Origin: Clostridium thermopalmarium DSM 5974
GTDB lineage: Bacteria; Bacillota; Clostridia; Clostridiales; Clostridiaceae
Direction: 5' to 3'
Assembly: GCF_002995795.1 (NCBI RefSeq)
Contig: NZ_PVXN01000011.1
Location: 1-64,000 of the forward strand
DNA length: 64,000 nucleotides
Shown here: positions 17,349-30,356 of the stretch, in pieces
Layout: every line of letters begins with the position of its first letter
How positions within the stretch are numbered: the first letter of the stretch is position 1
The notes under the pieces: generated by a model
What the model was told of the DNA's origin: nothing
The model's input: the letters and a program-made list of their open reading frames with translations, nothing else
Database searches by the model: none
Position numbers and translations under genes: made by a program

Positions 17349-19400
17349 TTATATTAGTGCAGCGACGTCCAATATTAAAGTTACAAGTCCATCTCCATAA
17401 ATAGTTGCACCTATATATTCTTTTAAATTCTTAAGTGTCTTTCCTAAAGGTTTTATTACAGTTTCACGCTGTCCTAACAAGCCATCTACTAGAAGTCCTA
17501 CGGTCTTTTCTCCTACCTGTACAATTACAATATAATTCTTTGAACTATCTGATTTTTCAAGACCTAACTTTTCATATACTCTTATTAGTGGTATAACATT
17601 ATCATTATATATGATAACTTCTCTATTGTCAGTTTTCATTACTTTATCTTCATTATAGTCTATAACTCTATCTATATATCCTAAAGATATAGCCATAGTT
17701 TCTCCTCCTACCTTAACTAGTAAGGCCTGAATAATTTGTAAAGTTAAAGGAAGTCTTATTATAAATGTTGACCCTTTTCCTTCTTCACTTATAACATCAA
17801 CTGTACCTCCAAGAGAACTTATTTTTGTTTTAACTACATCCATACCAACTCCTCTTCCAGATATATCTGTTACTACTTCATTAGTACTAAATCCTTGAGC
17901 AAAGATTAGATTTTTAATATCGCTTTCACTCATACCTTCAGTATTTATTCCCATTTTATTAGCTTTTTCACGAATCTTTTCTACATTTATTCCAGCACCG
18001 TCGTCTTCTACTTTTATGATAGCTTTAGTTCCTTCTTGGTAAGCAATAAGTTTAATAGTTCCTGTAGGATTTTTCCCCTTTGAAATTCTTTCTTCTCGGC
18101 TTTCTATACCGTGATCTGCTGCATTTCTTATTAAGTGAATTAAAGGTTCTCCTATTTCATCTATAACAGTTCTATCAAGTTCTGTATCTTGCCCCTTAAT
18201 TATAAAATCGATATCTTTATTTAATTCTACAGATAAATCTCTTACCATTCTTGGAAATCTGTTGAATACTGTTTCAAGAGGCAGCATTCTTATCTTCATA
18301 ACAAGATCTTGCAAATCAGAAGTAGTTCTTGCTACTTGCTCTAGAGTTTCATTTAATTCTGCAGATTTATAGTTTGCACTTATTTGTTCTAATCTTGTTC
18401 TATGAATAACAAGTTCTGAAACCATGTTCATAAACTTATCTAATCTTTCCAAGTCAACTCTTACAGATTGGTGAACTTTTTTGTGCTTCCTATTATCTGT
18501 GTTTTTATCTACTTCTTTTGGTTTTATACTGTTCACACTATTTTTCGAAGTTGCATCTTGCACTTTGTCTTGTTTTTGTACATTGGTTTTCTGTGGTACT
18601 TTTTTTATATTATTACTATCTGTATTTTTAGATATCTGCATATCTTTAACTTCTACTTCTGCAACTTCTGAAATATTTACCAAAAGTTCTTTAATATCTT
18701 TTTTATTTTTATGAGTTACATAAAGCAACTGTATCTCAAAGTCAAAATTTTCATTTTCTAAATCATCAGCTGAAGGAACACATTTAATGATTTCTCCAAA
18801 TTCCTCTAGGCTTTTAAATATTAGGAATGCCCTTGCTGATTTTAATAAGGTATTTTCATCTAAAATCACCTTAATCTCATAAGCATTAAACCCCTTATCT
18901 TCTGCTTGCTTTATAACATTTATATCATATTCATTTATTTCTGATTCCAATTTGTTTTCAGCCTCTACTTCTTTCTTAGTAGAAGATAGCTCTTCCTTCT
19001 CTTCACTGCTCTGCTCTTCACCGCCTTGCACAATAGCCTCTAGGCTGCTCATTATATCCTCTATAGAAGTCGCTTCTTCTAATCCTTCTGATATATTGTT
19101 TACCATTTGTTCTAAAGTATCAAGGCATTTAAACAAAACTGTTACTACCTGCTGTGTTACCTTTAACTTCCCTTCTCTAAACTCAGAAAGTACATCTTCC
19201 ATTTTATGAGTTAACTCAGCCATTTCATTAAATCCCATAGTAGCTGCCATTCCTTTTATTGTATGAGCAACTCTAAAAATTTCATTTAATTTGTCTATAT
19301 TATCTGGTTCCTGCTCTAATTCTAGCAATGAATCATTTAAAGTTTGAAGATTGTCAATTGACTCTTCAAGGAACATTGATAGATATTGTGAAGTATCCAC
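17349..19400 (-). CDS. cheA: Chemotaxis sensor histidine kinase CheA
   Basis: 683 residues in standard order: P1 phosphotransfer domain with His46 (RVAHTIKGMAATMGF), acidic linker near 120-150, P2-type region about 155-255, Lys-rich linker with SVRVDLERLDKFMNMVSELVIHR starting dimerisation P3 (about 310), the kinase domain with N box LIHLIRNAADHGIE and GRGVGMDVV, and the CheW-like P5 domain (about 545-683). It autophosphorylates and passes phosphate to CheY and CheB. The start is GTG at 19400 with AAGGAGGGG before it. Confidence 0.97.
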   Translation of the reverse strand: MDTSQYLSMFLEESIDNLQTLNDSLLELEQEPDNIDKLNEIFRVAHTIKGMAATMGFNEMAELTHKMEDVLSEFREGKLKVTQQVVTVLFKCLDTLEQMVNNISEGLEEATSIEDIMSSLEAIVQGGEEQSSEEKEELSSTKKEVEAENKLESEINEYDINVIKQAEDKGFNAYEIKVILDENTLLKSARAFLIFKSLEEFGEIIKCVPSADDLENENFDFEIQLLYVTHKNKKDIKELLVNISEVAEVEVKDMQISKNTDSNNIKKVPQKTNVQKQDKVQDATSKNSVNSIKPKEVDKNTDNRKHKKVHQSVRVDLERLDKFMNMVSELVIHRTRLEQISANYKSAELNETLEQVARTTSDLQDLVMKIRMLPLETVFNRFPRMVRDLSVELNKDIDFIIKGQDTELDRTVIDEIGEPLIHLIRNAADHGIESREERISKGKNPTGTIKLIAYQEGTKAIIKVEDDGAGINVEKIREKANKMGINTEGMSESDIKNLIFAQGFSTNEVVTDISGRGVGMDVVKTKISSLGGTVDVISEEGKGSTFIIRLPLTLQIIQALLVKVGGETMAISLGYIDRVIDYNEDKVMKTDNREVIIYNDNVIPLIRVYEKLGLEKSDSSKNYIVIVQVGEKTVGLLVDGLLGQRETVIKPLGKTLKNLKEYIGATIYGDGLVTLILDVAALI

Positions 19401-19412
19401 AGTTTCCCCTCC

Positions 19413-20180
19413 TTACAGTTTCTTGTATATAAACGTGGAAGCTTTTTCAAATCCATAATCTTTATAGTTATATATGCTCTCAGTAGCACCTACAAATAGC
19501 AAACCACCTTTTTTTAATGAAGCACTAAATTTTTTATAAATTTCATTTTTAACATCTTGATTGAAATAAATTACTACATTTCTACATACTATTAAATCGA
19601 AGCCTTTCTCATAGTTGTCCAATATTAAATCATGCCTTTTAAATGTAACCATATTTCTTATTTTGGGAGCTATGATAAACTTGTCTTCTTTTTTACCAAA
19701 ATATTTTTTTATATATTCAGGTTTTACATTTTTCATTTCTCCAGCTGTAAACTCGCCTTTCTTAGCCCTTTCTAGAATGCTGGTATCTATATCTGTAGCT
19801 AGAATACTGTGATTTCCTTTTATTTTCAAATTATCTAATATCATTGCTATGGAGTAAGGTTCTGCCCCTATGGAACATGCCGCACTCCATATCTTTAAAT
19901 TTTTTTCTCTTAATATTAAATCATTTTCTATTTTTTTCTCCAAATCATTAAAAATTTCTGGATTTCTAAAAAACTCTGTTACATTTATGGTTATGAAATC
20001 TAAGAATTTTTGTCTTTGGTTCTCATCTTTTTTTAAGAGAGTTATATATTCTTCTACAGAATTAACACCAACTCTCGACATAATGCTTAATATTCTCCTA
20101 TGAAGCTGATTAGACTTATATGCTGATAAATCAATATTAAATTCTCTAAATACCCATTTTTTAAAGTCTTCTAAATCCAT
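19413..20180 (-). CDS. cheR: Chemoreceptor glutamate methyltransferase CheR
   Basis: The 255-residue protein has the N-terminal helical CheR domain (FKKWVFREFNIDLSAYKSNQLHRRI) and the S-adenosylmethionine-binding domain with ACSIGAEPYSIAMIL and FDLIVCRNVVIYFN. It methylates glutamates of receptors for adaptation, opposing CheB, encoded just upstream. AGGAGGATAG precedes the ATG. No C-terminal TPR extension is present. Confidence 0.95.
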   Translation of the reverse strand: MDLEDFKKWVFREFNIDLSAYKSNQLHRRILSIMSRVGVNSVEEYITLLKKDENQRQKFLDFITINVTEFFRNPEIFNDLEKKIENDLILREKNLKIWSAACSIGAEPYSIAMILDNLKIKGNHSILATDIDTSILERAKKGEFTAGEMKNVKPEYIKKYFGKKEDKFIIAPKIRNMVTFKRHDLILDNYEKGFDLIVCRNVVIYFNQDVKNEIYKKFSASLKKGGLLFVGATESIYNYKDYGFEKASTFIYKKL

Positions 20181-20184
20181 ACCA

Positions 20185-21249
20185 CTATCCTCCTAAAGCT
20201 CCTGTCGTATTCTTTACTATAGCCTCTGCAATCTCATCAATAGGTAGGACTTCATCCACTTTACCAGTTTCAAAGGCAACCTTTGGCATACCATATATGG
20301 TGCAAGTAGATTTATCTTCTGATATTGTGATTCCTCCTTTATTTTTTACCTCTATGGTGCCTTGAGCCCCATCCTTTCCCATGCCTGTTAAAACTATGCT
20401 TAAAAGGTTAGAGCCATAGACTTTAGCTGCAGATATAAATAGCTTATCTACTGCTGGTCTAACTCCCCATATAGGCGGTTCTGTTGTTAAATGAATTTTT
20501 TTGTCTAACCCTATTTCCATATGAAAACCACCTGGTGCCACATACACCACATTTTTTTCTATAGACTCTCCTTGAGTTGCTTCAACAACCTTTATCTTGC
20601 TATTAGAATTTAATCTTTCTGCAAAAGCTTTAGTAAAACCTACTGGCATATGTTGAACTACAAAAATTGGAACTTCTAAATTCTCAGGTAATTCAGTTAT
20701 TACTTTATAAAGAGCCTTAGGACCTCCTGTAGACGCTCCTATGACAACTGCATTTATCTTTTGATTCTTTCTTTCTATTCTATGAGATAAATCTTTTCTT
20801 TTAACATGGATTTTAGATTTTAAAATACCTTTTTCTTCTTGACTTGTCTTGTAATAAGCTAGTCTTATTTTATTTATTAGCTCTTCTCCTATTTTTTCTA
20901 TATCTAAAGATATAGCTCCTGATGGCTTGGCAACAAAATCGAAGGCTCCATTTTCGAGACACTCCATAGTAAGTGCCGTCCCATTTTTAGATATACTACT
21001 AAGCATAATTATAGGAACAGCATAGTTTCTTAATTTCATTTCCTTTAGAGTAGTTATGCCATCCATCTTTGGCATCTCCACATCTAAAGTTATTACATCT
21101 GGAACATCTTTGCTTAACTTTAAAAGCAAATCTTCTCCATTTCTTGCTGTGCCTATAACCTCAATGTCCTGCTGTGAGTTTAATATATCTGACACAATTT
21201 TTCTCATTAAAGCTGAATCATCTACAACTATAACTCTAATTTTTTTCAA
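20185..21249 (-). CDS. cheB: Chemotaxis protein-glutamate methylesterase CheB
   Basis: The 354-residue protein has a receiver domain with Asp10-Asp11 and phospho-Asp56 (ITLDVEMPKMDGITTL), a linker, and a methylesterase domain with catalytic Ser in GASTGGP, His in VVQHMP and Asp in GMGKDGAQG. It removes receptor methyl groups and deamidates glutamines. The start is a TTG at 21249 with GGAGTG upstream. It lies between cheD and cheR with only a few bases between genes. Confidence 0.95.
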   Translation of the reverse strand: MKKIRVIVVDDSALMRKIVSDILNSQQDIEVIGTARNGEDLLLKLSKDVPDVITLDVEMPKMDGITTLKEMKLRNYAVPIIMLSSISKNGTALTMECLENGAFDFVAKPSGAISLDIEKIGEELINKIRLAYYKTSQEEKGILKSKIHVKRKDLSHRIERKNQKINAVVIGASTGGPKALYKVITELPENLEVPIFVVQHMPVGFTKAFAERLNSNSKIKVVEATQGESIEKNVVYVAPGGFHMEIGLDKKIHLTTEPPIWGVRPAVDKLFISAAKVYGSNLLSIVLTGMGKDGAQGTIEVKNKGGITISEDKSTCTIYGMPKVAFETGKVDEVLPIDEIAEAIVKNTTGALGG

Positions 21250-21264
21250 AATAATATCACTCCA

Positions 21265-21753
21265 TTAAATTTCTCTTATTCCAACTCCCACAGTTTTTAT
21301 TTGAACGACACCATTTGTTGTATCAAAAATCATAGTTCTTCCTTTGTTTCCCCCAATATCTTCACTTATGATGGGTATATCAAGTTCTTTTAAAACCTTT
21401 TTTACAGAAATACTATTTCTATTGCCAATATCCATAATCATACTCTTATCTGAGAAATTAAACATAGAAGCTCCTCCAGCAATCTTAGCTTTTAAATTCC
21501 TCTTTATAGCTCCTTGTTTTTGCATTCTTTCTAAGAGTATTGGAATTGCAAGGTCAGCAAACTTCATAGGATTAGTAATATTATTGAACTGAGTGCTATC
21601 AGGAAGCATAATATGAGCAAGCCCCCCTATTTTATTATTTGGATCATATATAGCTATACCAATGCAAGAACCTAATCCTACAGTTATTAACTTTTTAGGA
21701 GAGACTGCAGTATTAAGGTCTGCAATTCCAACTCTTATTTCTTCGTTATTCAT
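21265..21753 (-). CDS. cheD: Chemoreceptor glutamine deamidase CheD
   Basis: 162 residues from the ATG at 21753 (an in-frame GTG at 21762 lies in the ribosome site). The catalytic Cys is in TVGLGSCIGIAIYD and the His in GLAHIMLPDS, with Thr in GRTMIFDTTNG. CheD deamidates receptor glutamines and also stimulates CheC. Genes of both partners lie in this operon, which fits the B. subtilis CheC-CheD-CheY adaptation system. Confidence 0.94.
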   Translation of the reverse strand: MNNEEIRVGIADLNTAVSPKKLITVGLGSCIGIAIYDPNNKIGGLAHIMLPDSTQFNNITNPMKFADLAIPILLERMQKQGAIKRNLKAKIAGGASMFNFSDKSMIMDIGNRNSISVKKVLKELDIPIISEDIGGNKGRTMIFDTTNGVVQIKTVGVGIREI

Positions 21754-21763
21754 ATGATACACC

Positions 21764-22216
21764 TTACTTTAAAATGGATTCTTTCTCTTCTTGAGTTAAC
21801 ACTGTAGCCAGGTTTAAAAATATTATTATTTTACCATTTAATTTTATAAGTCCTTTTATATAGCGTTTTGATATACCAGATACTATCTCAGGAGCTTCTT
21901 CTATGTTATCTGCCTTTATATCAGAAACTTCCGAAACCACATCAACAATTATTCCTATTTTACTATCATCCTGTTTTGCTACAATAATTTTAGCTTCATT
22001 ATTAGCACCAGTATATGGAATACCAAACCTTTTTGCCAGACTCATTATAGGAAGTATTCTTCCTTCATAATTAATTACACCTTCTATAAAGTCAGGTGAA
22101 TCGGGAAGCTGAGTTGGAGTTTCATATCCTAGAATTCTTTCTACTTCCATAATATCTGTAGCATAGTACTCATTATTTATGCTAAATATAAGTACCTTCA
22201 CATCTTTATTGTTCAT
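21764..22216 (-). CDS. cheW: Second CheW-domain protein
   Basis: A 150-residue single CheW domain (VLIFSINNEYYATDIMEVERIL, LPDSPDFIEGVINYEGRILPIMSLAKRF, ISKRYIKGLIKLNGKIIIFLNLATVL). AGGAGG precedes the ATG. It lies between the fapA-like gene and cheD. It is not identical to the cheW at 15942 and may serve different receptors or, with no receiver domain, act as a plain coupling protein rather than CheV. Confidence 0.9.
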   Translation of the reverse strand: MNNKDVKVLIFSINNEYYATDIMEVERILGYETPTQLPDSPDFIEGVINYEGRILPIMSLAKRFGIPYTGANNEAKIIVAKQDDSKIGIIVDVVSEVSDIKADNIEEAPEIVSGISKRYIKGLIKLNGKIIIFLNLATVLTQEEKESILK

Positions 22217-22236
22217 TTTATCTATCCTCCTATAAC

Positions 22237-24162
22237 CTATAATACAAATTTATCTACTACTATTTCTTTATCCTTATCTAGATATGCATGAATATCTTTG
22301 CTTGCCACTTCCAAAGTATATTCTCTTTTTCCTATAATAAAAGTTGTGTTTTGATAAGCAACATCAACCCATATATGTCCTTTTTCTTCTACAATAAGTT
22401 TTGTACATACTCCTCCTTCACTACCTACACTTTTACATCTTATTTCATCTTTGGCCTTTATAACTCCGCCCCTGGCTAAACTTCCATAAGATTGAAATTC
22501 TATACTTCCATTAGCAGTTATCCTGGATACATATTCGCCTTTGCCTGTAATTGTTATATTACCTGAGCTTGTTATTATGGAATCTTGACAATAGCTTATT
22601 TTTATATTTACCGGTACACTCAATGAACCTTGCAATATATTTATATATTTATCTATTTTTTTTGTTAAATCATCAAGCTCTAAAACATTTTTAATATTTA
22701 AAGGTGAAAGGCCTATTAGAGTTTCTTTTAATTTTCCTACTATACTCCTTTCTTCATCATTACCATTTACTGCTACCTTCATTATAAAATCATTACACAG
22801 TTTTGCTATATACTTAAATTTATTTTCTATAAGAACTTTTATAATTTCTCCATCATGAACTTCTTTTCCCAGAAGATTAAATTTTTTAATACCATCCACT
22901 GTATTTATCAAGTTATAGATATTTTTATTTAAGCTCTCTAGTACCTCCAACTTACTAAGCTTAACTATATCTCCTCCACCTGCATTAAGATTTGAACCTA
23001 TTACATTACCTAAAACTATCATATCTCCTTTTGAATATAACTTTGCATGTTCTACATTTTTATTTACTATAAGGTTATGACCGGCTCTTACTTCCATACC
23101 CTCTTTTATATTTCCGTATATTATAACATCACCTGTAAAATCTATATTGCCAGTTTTAATATCTACATCCTTGCTCACTTCATGAACCTTATGAACCCTT
23201 ATTACATTGCCACTTATAGAAGGCTTGCCCTCTATTGATGCAACTATAGTATTCTCATCTTTGAACTCACAGCCTTCTCCAGCTTTTAGCTTTATCCTTT
23301 TAGCTATCTTATGTCTTTTTACTCCTCCTTTTACATCTATACCATCTTTACCTTCTCTTCCATCTATTTTTACTGCTAAAACTTGCCCTTTTTTTACTGT
23401 ATTAACATATCCTATACTCTTATAATCTATCCTACCTCTATTGTCTTCTACAAGCTTTTTATCCTCATTTTTATCGAATTTTAAATCTAATATATCATCT
23501 GTAGCATCCAATGGTTCTTGCCCTTTTGCAACAAGAAGATTATTCACATTTTTAAGCTCAGTTAACCCTTCTAAAACGCTTTCTAATATACCAAACTTAA
23601 CTCCAGCTAATCTGAGTTGTTCCTTTATTTCCTCTACAGTGTATATTGGGGGAAATATCTGTTCCTTCAACCTTAACTTAGGAGTTAATTCATGAACTTC
23701 TTCTGAATCCTCTATATCGTAAATATTTTGTGGTATATAGTATATATTTATATATGCTTTCATCTTATCAGGGCTTATATTTATATCTAATTTTCTTTCA
23801 GCAGTATTTTCATTAAAAAAGAATTCTATTTTGCTGCTTTCAAAAACTTCTACTTTATTTTTTATTTCCTCGCCATTAACAAAAACCTTAACCTCTTTAT
23901 TTGGATTAATACAAGCTGGATTTCCACCCTCTTTAGGATTTTTAACTACAATTTTTCCGTCCTTTATACTTATACTTCCATTTATGTTTTCCTTAGGTTT
24001 TTCTTCTTCCACTTCAACAGAAATGGTAACCCTCTTTCTAAAAACACCTTGCCTTTTTTCTATTATTTTATAATTTAGGTTTTGCTTTTCTATTTTTAGC
24101 TCGGAAGCTGCTAATCTTAAACATTCATCTAGGGTTTTTGAGGTAAATACTTTTCTATCCAA
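22237..24162 (-). CDS. FapA family (DUF342) protein, first gene of the chemotaxis operon
   Basis: About 641 residues. The N-terminal 55 residues resemble a Jag-N/KOW-like RNA-binding module (TLDECLRLAASELKIEKQNLNYKIIEKRQGVFRKRVTI); a repeated polymer-forming-like beta region follows (about 240-430: GKDGIDVKGG, GNIDFTGDVIIYGNIKEGMEVRAGHNLIVNKNVEH, GGVIKAKDEIRCKSVGSEGG), interrupted by a helical part. TTG at 24162 has GGGAG at good spacing; ATG at 24183 has none and is the alternative start. The biochemical role is unknown. Its place at the head of the che operon behind a sigma-D promoter suggests a motility or surface-adhesion regulator. Confidence 0.8.
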   Translation of the reverse strand: MDRKVFTSKTLDECLRLAASELKIEKQNLNYKIIEKRQGVFRKRVTISVEVEEEKPKENINGSISIKDGKIVVKNPKEGGNPACINPNKEVKVFVNGEEIKNKVEVFESSKIEFFFNENTAERKLDINISPDKMKAYINIYYIPQNIYDIEDSEEVHELTPKLRLKEQIFPPIYTVEEIKEQLRLAGVKFGILESVLEGLTELKNVNNLLVAKGQEPLDATDDILDLKFDKNEDKKLVEDNRGRIDYKSIGYVNTVKKGQVLAVKIDGREGKDGIDVKGGVKRHKIAKRIKLKAGEGCEFKDENTIVASIEGKPSISGNVIRVHKVHEVSKDVDIKTGNIDFTGDVIIYGNIKEGMEVRAGHNLIVNKNVEHAKLYSKGDMIVLGNVIGSNLNAGGGDIVKLSKLEVLESLNKNIYNLINTVDGIKKFNLLGKEVHDGEIIKVLIENKFKYIAKLCNDFIMKVAVNGNDEERSIVGKLKETLIGLSPLNIKNVLELDDLTKKIDKYINILQGSLSVPVNIKISYCQDSIITSSGNITITGKGEYVSRITANGSIEFQSYGSLARGGVIKAKDEIRCKSVGSEGGVCTKLIVEEKGHIWVDVAYQNTTFIIGKREYTLEVASKDIHAYLDKDKEIVVDKFVL

Positions 24163-24231
24163 TTGACCAACTCCCTGCATCATTTATTATAAGAAAAGTA
24201 TACCATATTTTTATCCATTATTTTAATTATT

Positions 24232-24258
24232 TTATCGTTATTTTATTTATATACTTTA
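24232..24258 (-). promoter_or_regulatory. Sigma-D promoter of the chemotaxis/motor-switch operon
   Basis: TAAA (24255-24258) and AACGATAA (24232-24239) are 15 bases apart, the same spacing and -10 as before fliS. The start point would be near 24225, upstream of both possible starts of the fapA-like gene. Confidence 0.72.
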
Positions 24259-24314
24259 TAATCAAATCCATAAAGTGCTATTAAAGAGTAATTTTAAAAA
24301 TAGGTAAAAAACAG

Positions 24315-24356
24315 AATGCGAACCAAAATTCCATAAAGAATTTTTAAATTCGCATT
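24315..24356 (-). terminator. Terminator of the aminotransferase operon
   Basis: AATGCGAA (24315-24322) pairs with TTCGCATT (24349-24356), with further pairing inside (AAAATTC/GAATTTT). On the minus strand it is followed after three bases by a run of T. It lies eight bases beyond the aminotransferase stop and separates it from the chemotaxis operon. Confidence 0.7.
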
Positions 24357-24363
24357 TTTAAAT

Positions 24364-25188
24364 CTATCTATTACTATTTATATATTCTTCAAGAATTCTG
24401 TCGTACTCATTCATTATTGCAGTTATAATTTTATTTTTAGCATCAAATTTTTTATTTTCTACCTGAGAGACAGGAAGTACCTTAGGAGATGTGCCAGATA
24501 TAAATAAACCTTCAATGTTTTCTATATCCTTATAATGTATACTTTCCTCTATAACTTCATATCCTAAATTTTCACAAGCCTTTATTATATAATCTCTTGT
24601 TATGCCTGGAAGCACTTTACAAACTGGTGCAGTATATACATTGCTATTTTTTATCATAAATATGTTGGACCTGCTTCCTTCTGTTATATATCCATCTTTA
24701 TTGACTAAAATTACTTCATATACTCCTCTTTCCTGTATTATTCTATCTGTAGCTTCTCTAAGATTAGTATTTATAACTTTTGCAGTTGGATTTTCTCTTT
24801 CTGCTTGATATAAAACTGTTTTAACTCCCTTTTCATACATTTCCTTAGAAGGGTACTTTGTCCTTATGAAATAGCACAAAAAATTCTTATTATTATCCTT
24901 ATTATAGTTAAATATTATCTTAACGTTTCCATTTTCTATGCTGTTTATCTTTGAAAGCTCTTTAATGCTTTTTTCTATATCTTCTCTTTTAAGCCATATT
25001 TCTAAATTTGTAGTCTCAGCAGATTTATATAATCTTTTTAAATGATCTTCCAAGAACAAAGGTACTCCTTTTATTATTCTTATTACTTCATATAATGACT
25101 TTCCATCATATAAAAATTTTTCATTGAACTCAGATTTTTCTTTTATACATTCATTTATAATAAATTTATCACTATAACATTCACTCAT
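24364..25188 (-). CDS. Class IV PLP-dependent aminotransferase (branched-chain / aminodeoxychorismate lyase type)
   Basis: The 274-residue protein has the class IV fold signature: SLYEVIRIIKGVPLFLEDHLKRL near 31-53, probable catalytic Lys in TAKVINTNLR near 138, and VILVNKDGYITEGSRSNIFMI followed by VLPGITRD. Family members are branched-chain aminotransferases, D-amino-acid transaminases and 4-amino-4-deoxychorismate lyase (PabC); the size and LF/YDG start resemble PabC/D-amino-acid transaminases, but substrate cannot be told. It lies 12 bases after the HAD hydrolase gene, with which it is probably co-transcribed. Confidence 0.85.
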   Translation of the reverse strand: MSECYSDKFIINECIKEKSEFNEKFLYDGKSLYEVIRIIKGVPLFLEDHLKRLYKSAETTNLEIWLKREDIEKSIKELSKINSIENGNVKIIFNYNKDNNKNFLCYFIRTKYPSKEMYEKGVKTVLYQAERENPTAKVINTNLREATDRIIQERGVYEVILVNKDGYITEGSRSNIFMIKNSNVYTAPVCKVLPGITRDYIIKACENLGYEVIEESIHYKDIENIEGLFISGTSPKVLPVSQVENKKFDAKNKIITAIMNEYDRILEEYINSNR

Positions 25189-25200
25189 ATTTTATCATCC

Positions 25201-25842
25201 TTATCTCCACTTTAAATTTTTTATATTATTATATTTTTTCTTAGAATTTATTAAATAAGCATTTCCAACTAATTTAAATAAAGGTAGGTCCGATAAAGAA
25301 TCTGAAAACATATAAGAATTTTTAAAATCCACTTGTATATTTTGTTTATCCAGCACTTCCTTAAGCCTTCTTACTTTCTCTTCTCCTTTGTTGTTTTCGC
25401 CTTCGAATACACTCTTATATACTCCATTTTCTTTTTTAAGCTTTGTACCTATTATCATGTCAACTTCTTTTATATTATATAATTCTTTTAAATATAACTC
25501 TGGAGATGCTGAAATTAAATAAATCTTACACCCCTCAGCTTTTAACTTTTTCATAGTATCTATGGCATCTTTATATAATATTTTGCTTAGCCTTTTTTCA
25601 TAAAACTCTTTTACCAAAGACTTCATATCTTCCTCGTGAATTCCTTCTAAGAATTTAATAAAAGACTGCTTTGCACGCCCTGCATCATATATTTTAAAAG
25701 CATAAAGGATTCCAGATATTATAGCTCTTGGTATATGTAATAATAATTTAGGATCTTTTTTCAACATAAACATATATAATTCCATTAATGTCTCTCGTTT
25801 AGTAAGAGTATAATCCACATCGAATATGGCCAGTCTTTCCAA
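25201..25842 (-). CDS. HAD superfamily phosphatase, subfamily IB
   Basis: 213 residues with HAD motif I FDVDYTLTKRET (Asp8, Asp10), motif II ISASPE, and motif III/IV SYMFSDSLSDLPLFKLVGNAY near 175-195. The helical cap after motif I places it in the phosphoserine phosphatase/SerB-like group (subfamily IB). The substrate is unknown. GGGAGTGG lies before the ATG. Co-transcription with the class IV aminotransferase hints at amino acid or aminodeoxychorismate metabolism, without proof. Confidence 0.85.
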   Translation of the reverse strand: MERLAIFDVDYTLTKRETLMELYMFMLKKDPKLLLHIPRAIISGILYAFKIYDAGRAKQSFIKFLEGIHEEDMKSLVKEFYEKRLSKILYKDAIDTMKKLKAEGCKIYLISASPELYLKELYNIKEVDMIIGTKLKKENGVYKSVFEGENNKGEEKVRRLKEVLDKQNIQVDFKNSYMFSDSLSDLPLFKLVGNAYLINSKKKYNNIKNLKWR

Positions 25843-25940
25843 AATACCACTCCCTATGTATATAAAATAAGCCCCTCTTCTGTATCCTTAGAGAATTAAA
25901 AAATAATCAAAAAATTATAATATTGAAATATATGTTTATG

Positions 25941-25974
25941 AAAAAAGTCGATGCAAATGCAGCGACTTTTTTTT
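25941..25974 (-). terminator. Terminator after the DUF1292 gene
   Basis: AAAAAAGTCG-ATGCA and TGCAGCGACTTTTTT form a stem with a short loop, partly overlapping the end of the DUF1292 frame. On the minus strand a run of T follows. Confidence 0.8.
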
Positions 25975-26292
25975 CTATTCTTCGTTTTCTAATAAACTCT
26001 CATAGTATGCTGTAGCTTCCTTAAATTCATCATCCTCTGGTACAACTAATTCTCCATCTTCGTCTTCTCCAATGACTTTAAATAAATATACTGAACCATC
26101 CTCTGGATTTTGTACAAGGGCATATTCATTATCTTTATATTCAAAACCATCTACTACTTCACATGGAACTACATTACCGTTTTCATCTTCTAATTCAACA
26201 ATTAAACTTTCATGATCGTGATCATGGCAGCCGCATCCACATCCGCAGCTTTCATCTTCACATCCACAATCATGTAATTTTTCATTATCCAT
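25975..26292 (-). CDS. DUF1292 family protein with Cys/His-rich N-terminus
   Basis: A 105-residue acidic protein. The C-terminal 75 residues fit DUF1292 (ELEDENGNVVPCEVVDGFEYKDNEYALVQNPEDG ... VFKVIGEDEDGELVVPEDDEF). Before it comes a cluster CGCEDESCGCGCGCHDHDHE (9-28), with six Cys and several His, which could bind a metal. AGGAGG precedes the ATG. DUF1292 proteins are common in Firmicutes and their function is unknown. It has its own terminator and is flanked by the terminator of the next operon. Confidence 0.85.
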   Translation of the reverse strand: MDNEKLHDCGCEDESCGCGCGCHDHDHESLIVELEDENGNVVPCEVVDGFEYKDNEYALVQNPEDGSVYLFKVIGEDEDGELVVPEDDEFKEATAYYESLLENEE

Positions 26293-26436
26293 ATTATACC
26301 TCCTATAGTTACATTTCTTATTTTTAATAATTTATATAGCAATATTTTTATTGTAACCTTTATTTCACAATATTAAAAGTATTTTTTTCATTTTTTAATA
26401 AAAAAATAAAATACTTCATCAATCCTCATAAAACAA

Positions 26437-26471
26437 AAGTGCTGAATTAAGCAAAGCTTAATTCAGCACTT
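26437..26471 (-). terminator. Terminator of the pyruvate:ferredoxin oxidoreductase gene
   Basis: A 16-bp perfect stem (26437-26452 with 26456-26471) with a three-base loop, followed on the minus strand by TTGTTTTA. It lies 60 bases beyond the stop codon. Confidence 0.88.
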
Positions 26472-26530
26472 ACAGATTTTTATTTAGAATTTTAAACTTC
26501 TAAATTACTTCTTTTAATATACTGTGCTTT

Positions 26531-30320
<3,790 letters not shown>

Positions 30321-30326
30321 ACATAT

Positions 30327-30356
30327 ATTATATAAATCTGTTTCATTCTTTGTCAA
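30327..30356 (-). promoter_or_regulatory. Sigma-A promoter of the oxidoreductase gene
   Basis: TTGACA (30351-30356) and TATAAT (30327-30332), both perfect consensus, are separated by 18 bases. This is the best vegetative promoter in the window and fits a highly expressed fermentation enzyme. Confidence 0.85.
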
